Positions 5,711 to 11,959 of a stretch of DNA of 11,959 bases are shown piece by piece. Made by a program: the position numbers and the translations under genes. Every line of letters begins with the position of its first letter. The stretch's first letter is position 1. Origin of the DNA: Pseudomonadota bacterium (lineage in GTDB: Bacteria; Pseudomonadota; Gammaproteobacteria; Burkholderiales; Burkholderiaceae_D); contig JAEZVM010000343.1 in assembly GCA_023420795.1 (NCBI GenBank), positions 1 to 11,959 of the forward strand, written 5' to 3'. Under the pieces are notes generated by a model. It saw only the letters and a program-made list of their open reading frames with translations, had not been told where the DNA came from and searched no databases.

Positions 5711-6662
5711 GCCGGGGCCATCAAGTCATCAGGCGCATTTCCATCGGCGCTGGAATCACCTGTCCGATCCGCATGTGCGCACGCTCGCATGGCTGCTGGA
5801 TGCGCCGGACCTGCTCGACCCCAACGCCGCGCAATGGCATGGACGCATCGCCACGCTCGATCCGATCGATGGAAAGACGGAAGACTGGCTGATTGCGCTC
5901 GATCGCGCGCCGGACGCGCTGCATGCCTATCTCGACTTGCAGCCTTTCACCCGCCTTGGTCGGTACTCCGAGAAACTGATGGCGTTTTATCTTGCGCATA
6001 GAGAGATTCTGGTTGCGCATGGCGTGCAGGTGCGCACAGACGCGAATGAAACGATAGGCGAATTCGATTTCCTGTTGCGGCAGGGGCAGTCACTGGTGCA
6101 CTGGGAGTTCGCTACCAAGCTTTATCTGCTGGAATCCAGTGGCCATGGTCGGCAGGCGGATTATTTCGTCGGCCCGAATCTGGCCGATACGCTCGGCGTC
6201 AAGATACGCAAGATCATGGACAGGCAATTGTTCCTCTCGCGGCATCCGGCCGCGCAGCAGCACTTGCCGCAACAGATCGCCGATGCGCAAGCGCTGGTCA
6301 AGGGCTGGCTGTTCTATCACCAAAATACGCCGGAGACGGAATTGCCGCAGGGGATCGCGCAGGCCCATTGCCGCGGGTTCTGGTGCACGCTGCAGGAGTT
6401 CGATCAGATCAATGCCCAGCATTTCCTCGTGCTGCCTCGTCTGAGTTGGCTGGCGCCTGCCAGGGCGTCATATGAGCAGATGCTGGATCGGAATGCGTTA
6501 CGGGAGGCGCTTGCCGCACATTTCAGGCAGGCGCGAACGCCTGCACTGGTTGCGGTCCTTGAATCGGATGGAACCTATATGCTGGAAGCGGATCGCGGCT
6601 TCGTCGTGCCGGACGACTGGCGCGACCGGGCCGAATCGCGCGTCAAGAGAGTTACGTCCTAG
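5694..6662 (+). CDS. DUF1853 family protein, possible PD-(D/E)XK nuclease fold
   Basis: A 322-residue protein recognised as DUF1853 (COG3782), a family of unknown function in beta- and gammaproteobacteria. It is soluble, with no signal peptide. Residues resembling a PD-(D/E)XK nuclease core are visible: E93 in GRYSEKLMAFYL on a probable helix, then E123-x-D125 in GEFDFLL on a strand, then W137-E138-x3-K142 in HWEFATKLYL on the next strand, with a hydrophobic pattern around each. The spacing of Glu and Lys (ExxxK) differs from the classical ExK, so the activity is unproven. The ATG at 5694 lies inside the glycosylase gene, overlapping it by 17 bases. The next in-frame start candidate (GTG, residue 28) would cut into the conserved N-terminal region. 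As the last gene of the tsaB-rimI-udg operon it may have a DNA-linked role. Its stop overlaps that of lplT. Confidence 0.85.
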   Translation: MPAPTEPGPSSHQAHFHRRWNHLSDPHVRTLAWLLDAPDLLDPNAAQWHGRIATLDPIDGKTEDWLIALDRAPDALHAYLDLQPFTRLGRYSEKLMAFYLAHREILVAHGVQVRTDANETIGEFDFLLRQGQSLVHWEFATKLYLLESSGHGRQADYFVGPNLADTLGVKIRKIMDRQLFLSRHPAAQQHLPQQIADAQALVKGWLFYHQNTPETELPQGIAQAHCRGFWCTLQEFDQINAQHFLVLPRLSWLAPARASYEQMLDRNALREALAAHFRQARTPALVAVLESDGTYMLEADRGFVVPDDWRDRAESRVKRVTS

Positions 6663-7921
6663 TGCTTGTGTTCGCCAATCAGCGACAGCGAATCGTGGTC
6701 ACGCTGATTCGCGGCATGCTTGCGCATTGCAAGCATCATGGAGCCGGCGACGAACATGCCGAACAGGACAATGACGAGATTGATATTGAGGTTCAACTTC
6801 ACCATCAATGCGTAAAGCATCAGCATGGTCAGCACCGACAGGTTCTCGTTGAAGTTCTGCACGGCGATCGAATGACCCGCGGAGAGCAGCACATGGCCGC
6901 GATGCTGCAGTAGCGCATTCATCGGCACGACAAAATAGCCGGCGAGTGCGCCAATCAGGACCAGCAACGGGTAGGCAAGCCAGACGGTTTTCACCAGCGT
7001 CATGGTGGTGACGATCAGGCCCATTGCCACGCCCAGCGGCATCACCGTCAGCGCCTTCCTCAACGGCACGAAGCGCGCCGCAGCAGTAGCGCCGATTGCA
7101 ACGCCGACCGCGAAGATGCCTTGCAGGATTGCCGCTTTGTCGAGCGGCATGTTCAGGGATTTTTCGGCCCATTTCAGCACGATGAATTGTAAAGTGGCGC
7201 CAGCACCCCAGAACAATGTGGTCACGCCGAGCGAGATCTGGCCCAGCTTGTCTTTCCATAAAGTGGTGAAGCAACCGGCGAAATCAACGATGAGCTTTAA
7301 CGGATTGCGTTCCTGATCCGGATAGCGCGCGCCGGTGTCGGGAATCCTGAGATTGAATGCTGCCGCTGCCAGATAGGCAAGCATGATGACGGATAGGGCT
7401 GCTTCAGCGGCGGTGTCGATGCCGATGTCGATGATCGGCACGTCGATACTGAGCAGTGTCGCGGCGACCTTCGCATTGACGAGAGCGCCGCCCATCACCG
7501 TTCCGAGGATGATCGAGATGACCGTCAGCCCCTCGATCCAGCCGTTCGCGGCGACCAGCTTTTCGGGCGGCAGCAATTCTGTCAGGATGCCGTACTTGGC
7601 AGGCGAATACGCGGCGGCACCAAAGCCGACCACTGCGTAGGCAAGTAGCGGATGCACATCGAAAAACATCAGCCCGCAACCGACAATCTTGATCAGGTTC
7701 GTAACGAACATCACGCGTCCTTTGGGCAGCGAATCGGCGAAAGCACCGACAAATGCCGCAAGCAGGACGTAGGACAGTACAAAGAACAGTTTGAGGAGTG
7801 GCGTCATCCATGCCGGAGCTTGCATGGTTGCCAAGAGAGCGATGGCCGCGATGAGAAGCGCGTTATCGGCGAGCGACGAGAAAAACTGCGCCGCCATGAT
7901 CGTATAAAAACCGCGATTCAT
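6659..7921 (-). CDS. lplT: Lysophospholipid transporter LplT (MFS)
   Basis: A 420-residue major facilitator protein with about ten to twelve hydrophobic membrane segments. LplT flips lysophospholipids, such as lyso-phosphatidylethanolamine, across the inner membrane for re-acylation. Family signs are the start MNRGFYTIMAAQFFSSLADNA, the loop F61-A-D-S-L-P-K-G-R69 (the MFS loop 2-3 signature), and AAYSPAKYGILTELLPPEKL with NGWIEG after it. The C-terminal tail is short, charged and His-rich (GEHKH). The ATG at 7919-7921 begins the conserved sequence; an ATG two codons earlier (7925-7927) and a TTG at 7940-7942 are alternatives. The usual partner Aas (acyltransferase/acyl-ACP synthetase), encoded beside lplT in enterics, is absent here. 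The gene is divergent from alr, with a good extended -10 upstream, and its stop overlaps that of the DUF1853 gene. Confidence 0.92.
   Translation of the reverse strand: MNRGFYTIMAAQFFSSLADNALLIAAIALLATMQAPAWMTPLLKLFFVLSYVLLAAFVGAFADSLPKGRVMFVTNLIKIVGCGLMFFDVHPLLAYAVVGFGAAAYSPAKYGILTELLPPEKLVAANGWIEGLTVISIILGTVMGGALVNAKVAATLLSIDVPIIDIGIDTAAEAALSVIMLAYLAAAAFNLRIPDTGARYPDQERNPLKLIVDFAGCFTTLWKDKLGQISLGVTTLFWGAGATLQFIVLKWAEKSLNMPLDKAAILQGIFAVGVAIGATAAARFVPLRKALTVMPLGVAMGLIVTTMTLVKTVWLAYPLLVLIGALAGYFVVPMNALLQHRGHVLLSAGHSIAVQNFNENLSVLTMLMLYALMVKLNLNINLVIVLFGMFVAGSMMLAMRKHAANQRDHDSLSLIGEHKH
6688..6736 (+). other. Two consecutive hairpins just past the DUF1853 stop
   Basis: Two perfect inverted repeats lie 26-74 bases after the end of the tsaB-rimI-udg-DUF1853 operon. 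The first is GCGAATC (6688-6694) with GATTCGC (6706-6712) around an 11-base loop. The second is ATGCTTGC (6716-6723) with GCAAGCAT (6729-6736) around a 5-base loop. There is no U-tract after either, so they are not standard intrinsic terminators. They could stabilise the mRNA 3' end or aid termination. They are also codons of the lplT C-terminus on the other strand, which weakens the case. Confidence 0.3.
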
Positions 7922-7958
7922 CCGCATATTGATGTGTACCAATCTATCTTCGGCTTGC

Positions 7959-7967
7959 TTTATACCA
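7959..7967 (-). promoter_or_regulatory. Extended -10 promoter element of lplT
   Basis: On the minus strand, TGG followed directly by TATAAA (7967-7959) matches the extended -10 pattern TGnTATAAT with one mismatch. Transcription would begin near 7952, about 30 bases before the ATG at 7921. No recognisable -35 is seen, which is usual for extended -10 promoters. Confidence 0.5.
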
Positions 7968-8020
7968 TGAAAAGAGTACGCGACAGCAGCTTTTCCCGAG
8001 AGCGAAATGGCCGTGTCCAG

Positions 8021-8026
8021 TAAAAT
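8021..8026 (+). promoter_or_regulatory. -10 element of the alr-radA unit
   Basis: TAAAAT matches the sigma-70 -10 consensus in five of six positions. It would start transcription near 8033, about 29 bases before the alr ATG. The same hexamer precedes tsaB. The -35 region is weak. The element shares the 140-base divergent spacer with the lplT promoter. Confidence 0.4.
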
Positions 8027-8061
8027 GACAGCTCTTTTCCTTGCCCGCTATTTAAGTCTCC

Positions 8062-9138
8062 ATGCCAAGACCTCTCGTCGCCACCATCGATCTGGCTGCA
8101 ATGCGACACAATCTTGCGATTGCCAGAAAATGCACTCCCAGTTCGAACATATGGGCGGTCATAAAGGCAAACGCATATGGACATGGACTGATGCGGGGAA
8201 TGCGCGCTTTCAGTGATGCGGACGGCCTGGCGCTGATTGAAGTGGACAATGCGGTTCGCCTGCGTGAAATGGGTTGGCAAAAACCTATCCTATTACTGGA
8301 AGGGTTTTTCGATGCTTCCGATCTGCCGCTGGTCGCTACACATCAGATTCAGGTCGCGGTGCACAGCATCGAGCAGATTGACATGGTCGAGCGGGCGATG
8401 CTTTCCTCTCCGATCGATGTGCATCTGAAAATGAACAGTGGTATGAATCGGCTTGGATTCAGGCCGGACACATATCGCGCTGCATATGAGCGCTTGAGCA
8501 GGCTGCCTGCCGTTCGCAGCATTTCGATGATGTCTCACTTCGCAAATGCGGACGATCCCGCGAACCCCAGCTTGCCGATGCAGAAGCAGATACAGCGTTT
8601 TCAAAGTGCTACCGAAGGCCTTGCAGGCAAACGCAGCATGGCGAACTCGGCTGCGGTGCTTACGCGGCCAGATGTCGCCGCAGACTGGATACGCCCGGGC
8701 ATCATGCTGTACGGCGGCACGCCGGGCGGCGGCACCGCCGAATCATTTGGCCTCAAGCCCGCGATGACGCTGGAAAGCGAAATCATCGGCATTCAGCGTA
8801 TTGAAGCAGGAGAGGCGATCGGTTACGGCAGTCGCTTCCGTGCCGAACGCCCGATGCTTACCGGCGTGGTCGCCTGCGGCTATGCCGACGGCTATCCGCG
8901 TCATGCGCCGAGCGGCACGCCGATTATCGTCGATGGCGTTCGGACTGGCCTTGTCGGACGTGTTTCGATGGACATGCTTAACGTCGATCTGACTGATGTC
9001 CCGAATGCTCGTATCGGCAGCAAGGTCATCCTGTGGGGTGAAGGCTTGCCGATCGACGAGGTGGCCGAAGCTGCAGGCACGATCGGCTACGAGCTGATGT
9101 GCGCGCTCGCGCCACGCGTTGCGGTTGTCGAGCGATGA
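8062..9138 (+). CDS. alr: Alanine racemase
   Basis: A PLP-dependent enzyme that interconverts L- and D-alanine, supplying D-alanine for peptidoglycan. The 358-residue length is typical. The PLP-binding lysine is K35 in the signature AVIKANAYGHG (32-42). MNSGMNRLGF (124-133) holds the conserved arginine. The second catalytic base is Y255 in GEAIGYGSRF, placed in the C-terminal beta domain, and GRVSMDM (299-305) is the other family hallmark. It is cytoplasmic, with no signal peptide, so it is more likely the biosynthetic racemase than a periplasmic broad-specificity one. The start is the only suitable ATG before the conserved ATIDLAAMRHN. A Shine-Dalgarno is weak or absent. It is followed after 30 bases by radA, probably in the same transcript. 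Its first half looks somewhat less GC-rich than the neighbouring genes. Confidence 0.96.
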   Translation: MPRPLVATIDLAAMRHNLAIARKCTPSSNIWAVIKANAYGHGLMRGMRAFSDADGLALIEVDNAVRLREMGWQKPILLLEGFFDASDLPLVATHQIQVAVHSIEQIDMVERAMLSSPIDVHLKMNSGMNRLGFRPDTYRAAYERLSRLPAVRSISMMSHFANADDPANPSLPMQKQIQRFQSATEGLAGKRSMANSAAVLTRPDVAADWIRPGIMLYGGTPGGGTAESFGLKPAMTLESEIIGIQRIEAGEAIGYGSRFRAERPMLTGVVACGYADGYPRHAPSGTPIIVDGVRTGLVGRVSMDMLNVDLTDVPNARIGSKVILWGEGLPIDEVAEAAGTIGYELMCALAPRVAVVER

Positions 9139-9168
9139 CAGCGCGGCGAAACTGATTTCTTATCACTC

Positions 9169-10523
<1,355 letters not shown>

Positions 10524-10539
<16 letters not shown>

Positions 10540-10560
10540 ACGGTTTTAAATGCAGCGCGC
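10524..10560. other. Hairpin spanning the radA/hpnE convergent stops
   Basis: GCGCG (10524-10528) and CTGCA (10531-10535) pair with TGCAG (10551-10555) and CGCGC (10556-10560). This forms two 5-base stems separated by a two-base bulge, with a 15-base loop that contains both stop codons. It is symmetric, so it could fold in transcripts from either side. No U-tract follows on either strand, so it is not a standard terminator. Confidence 0.3.
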
Positions 10561-11850
10561 CGCCTGCACGCCGCTTCGCATTGCGGATTCGATCGTGGCC
10601 GGATAGTCGCAGGCGGTGTAGTCGCCTGCGATTGCCAGGCCGCTCAAACCGGTTTCGTTGCCCGGGCGGACAAGCGATGGACGGCAGGAGAAGGTTGCGT
10701 GTTTTTCAGTGATGACTTTTGTCCATTGCGGACTGACCAGTTCTGGTCGCTGAAATGCGCATGCGAGTTGTTTTGCGATTTCGGCCGCCAGAATGTCGCG
10801 GTCTAAACCGATGGCCACACCGGATGCGCTTGTCACCACGGCGAGCAGGCCGCTCTGGCGCTCATCCAGCCAGCCTCTGTCGAAAACGAATTGTCCCCAT
10901 TGGTTGCTCGCTATGTCGTCGACCAGTGCGAAAAAGGGGCTGGTCAGCCTGACTGAAGGGCTGTATTGCAGATAGCAGGTGGTGATCGGTTCGCAATCAA
11001 GGGAGTCCGGAGCGACGCCTCGTTCGCCCAGCAGCATCGCGGCATGCCGCGCCTGTGTCGCTACGATGACTGCGTCGAAGGCTTCTGTGCCGTCGCCGTG
11101 CGCAAGCTGCCATCGTCCATCATGGCGCCCGATCCCTTTTATCGACACGCCACAGCGCACCGTTCCGCCATGCTGTTCGACGAATTGCACCGCCCGATGC
11201 GGGAAAAGGCTGCCCAGATCGACGCGTGGAATCAGCATGTCGGATGCAGCCCGCCGTGCACCAAGGCTGTCGCGCAGCACATTCAGGAATACTTGCGCAG
11301 AAGCCCGTTCCGGCGGTGTGTTGAGCGCCGCGATGCACAGCGGACGCCACATCAGGCGGATCAGGCGATCGGTCTGATCGAAGCGCTCCAGCAATTCGAG
11401 GACGCTGCAGTCGTCATTCAGTTGCCAATCCATCCAGCGCGCCGTCGTGGAAAAGCGTGCGAGCGCCATCTTGTCGTCGCGCGTCAACCCCTTGGCGCGC
11501 AGCAGGCCGACCAGCATATGCAGTGGTGCAGGCAGGCGAGGCGTCACGAAATCCATCCCGTCGCTGCCCGGCGGATAACGCATTTGCAATGGCAGTCGCA
11601 ACAGCGCTTCTTTGGTATCAATGCCGACCGTACGCATCAGGCGCAGCGTTTCGTCGTAGGCGCCGAGCAGGATGTGCTGGCCATTGTCGAGCCGGTGGCC
11701 GTTGATCTGGACCATGCGCGCGCGTCCGCCAAGCGTGCGTGCGGCTTCGAACAGCGTGACCGACTCTCCGCGTCCCGCAAGTTCGACGGCTGCCGCACAG
11801 CCTGCCCAGCCGCCACCGACAACCGCGATTCTGCGTGAGGATGATGTCAT
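10546..11850 (-). CDS. hpnE: Hydroxysqualene dehydroxylase HpnE
   Basis: A 434-residue FAD-dependent oxidoreductase of the amine oxidase/phytoene desaturase type. HpnE reduces hydroxysqualene to squalene, the last step of the HpnC-HpnD-HpnE route from farnesyl diphosphate. The N-terminal dinucleotide-binding fold is clear: V10-V-G-G-G-W-A-G17, an acidic E35 ending the second strand, then LGGRA and the family's D55-N-G-Q-H59. The C-terminal FAD motif reads AGDYTACDYPATIESAMRSG. The middle contains MWRPLCIAALNTPPERASA, also typical. There is no signal peptide; association with the membrane is likely from the hydrophobic substrate. The ATG at 11848-11850 gives a six-residue lead before the first strand. 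It follows hpnD by 15 bases on the same strand, so the two are surely one operon. No hopanoid cyclase gene is in view, so the final product (hopanoid or other squalene derivative) cannot be stated. Confidence 0.93.
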   Translation of the reverse strand: MTSSSRRIAVVGGGWAGCAAAVELAGRGESVTLFEAARTLGGRARMVQINGHRLDNGQHILLGAYDETLRLMRTVGIDTKEALLRLPLQMRYPPGSDGMDFVTPRLPAPLHMLVGLLRAKGLTRDDKMALARFSTTARWMDWQLNDDCSVLELLERFDQTDRLIRLMWRPLCIAALNTPPERASAQVFLNVLRDSLGARRAASDMLIPRVDLGSLFPHRAVQFVEQHGGTVRCGVSIKGIGRHDGRWQLAHGDGTEAFDAVIVATQARHAAMLLGERGVAPDSLDCEPITTCYLQYSPSVRLTSPFFALVDDIASNQWGQFVFDRGWLDERQSGLLAVVTSASGVAIGLDRDILAAEIAKQLACAFQRPELVSPQWTKVITEKHATFSCRPSLVRPGNETGLSGLAIAGDYTACDYPATIESAMRSGVQAARCI

Positions 11851-11865
11851 TGAATCTCTGGGCGC

Positions 11866-11959
11866 CTATCCGCGTACATAGGTCTTCCATGCCAGCCACA
11901 GCTTGCGGATCGGTGTCAGGGAAATCTTCTGGTTCAGCACATGGAAACGGTCGTGCTCG
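11866..11959 (-). CDS. hpnD: Presqualene diphosphate synthase HpnD, C-terminal end (partial)
   Basis: The last 30 codons of a minus-strand gene enter from the right edge and end at a TAG (complement of 11866-11868). The visible residues include HDRFHVLNQK and the ending RKLWLAWKTYVRG. The RKLWLAW pattern after a short basic and hydrophobic stretch is the kind of ending seen in HpnD, a squalene/phytoene synthase family enzyme that joins two farnesyl diphosphates to presqualene diphosphate. The assignment rests on this short tail and on the 15-base spacing to hpnE, its usual partner. With so little sequence, HpnC cannot be fully excluded, but HpnD is the normal gene directly before hpnE. Confidence 0.75.
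   Translation of the reverse strand, partial: EHDRFHVLNQKISLTPIRKLWLAWKTYVRG

Noticed and set aside
8062..8600. Possible horizontal transfer of alr, because its first half looks less GC-rich
   Set aside because: The difference is mild by eye, the protein looks normal, and the lplT-alr-radA order fits the core chromosome of related bacteria.
10966..11838. 290-codon plus-strand frame opposite hpnE
   Set aside because: It lies wholly antisense to hpnE, and its Arg/His/Gln/Ala-rich composition shows no recognisable domain.

Overview
The window looks like ordinary core chromosome of a GC-rich betaproteobacterium. The closest fit is Burkholderiales/Oxalobacteraceae (Herminiimonas, Collimonas or Janthinobacterium type). 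This is inferred from the gene order tsaB-rimI-udg-DUF1853, from lplT divergent to alr-radA, from an adjacent hpnD-hpnE pair, and from the protein sequences themselves. No database search was possible. I see no insertion sequence, phage gene, tRNA, rRNA or CRISPR array, and no gap between genes longer than about 140 bases.

Layout. (1) 1-580, minus: the start and most of a MarC-family membrane protein, running off the left edge. (2) 694-2946, plus: a Tat-exported molybdenum hydroxylase large subunit of the isoquinoline 1-oxidoreductase beta (IorB) type, with no iron-sulfur partner gene in view. (3) 2943-3659, minus: a small YjfB-family putative motility protein, preceded by a candidate sigma-28 (FliA) promoter, followed by a thioredoxin-fold protein with a CDTC active site. 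(4) 3739-6662, plus: a tightly overlapping operon tsaB-rimI-udg-DUF1853. It covers tRNA t6A modification, protein N-terminal acetylation, uracil-DNA repair, and a protein of unknown function with a nuclease-like residue pattern. (5) 6659-7921, minus: lplT, a lysophospholipid transporter. (6) 8062-10539, plus: alr (alanine racemase) and radA (recombination branch-migration ATPase). (7) 10546-11959, minus: hpnE and the last codons of hpnD, which make squalene from farnesyl diphosphate.

The genes are packed very closely. Two convergent pairs share their stop codons in a 4-base overlap (CTAA at 2943-2946, CTAG at 6659-6662), and a third pair (radA/hpnE) is 6 bases apart. Within the tsaB operon the stops and starts overlap by 4, 4 and 17 bases. 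Intrinsic terminators with U-tracts are not visible. Short hairpins near two of the convergent junctions may mark 3' ends.

The most interesting observation is that the family 4 uracil-DNA glycosylase starts with a peptide resembling the N-terminus of the gammaproteobacterial DNA polymerase III psi subunit (HolD), the part that contacts the clamp loader. It is followed by a linker rich in Ala, Asp and Glu. In E. coli, holD sits directly beside rimI, and here the udg gene sits directly beside rimI. This suggests, but does not prove, a tethered repair enzyme at the replisome. Other leads are the sigma-28-like promoter of the yjfB gene, a likely leaderless tsaB transcript, and the PD-(D/E)XK-like residues in the DUF1853 protein.
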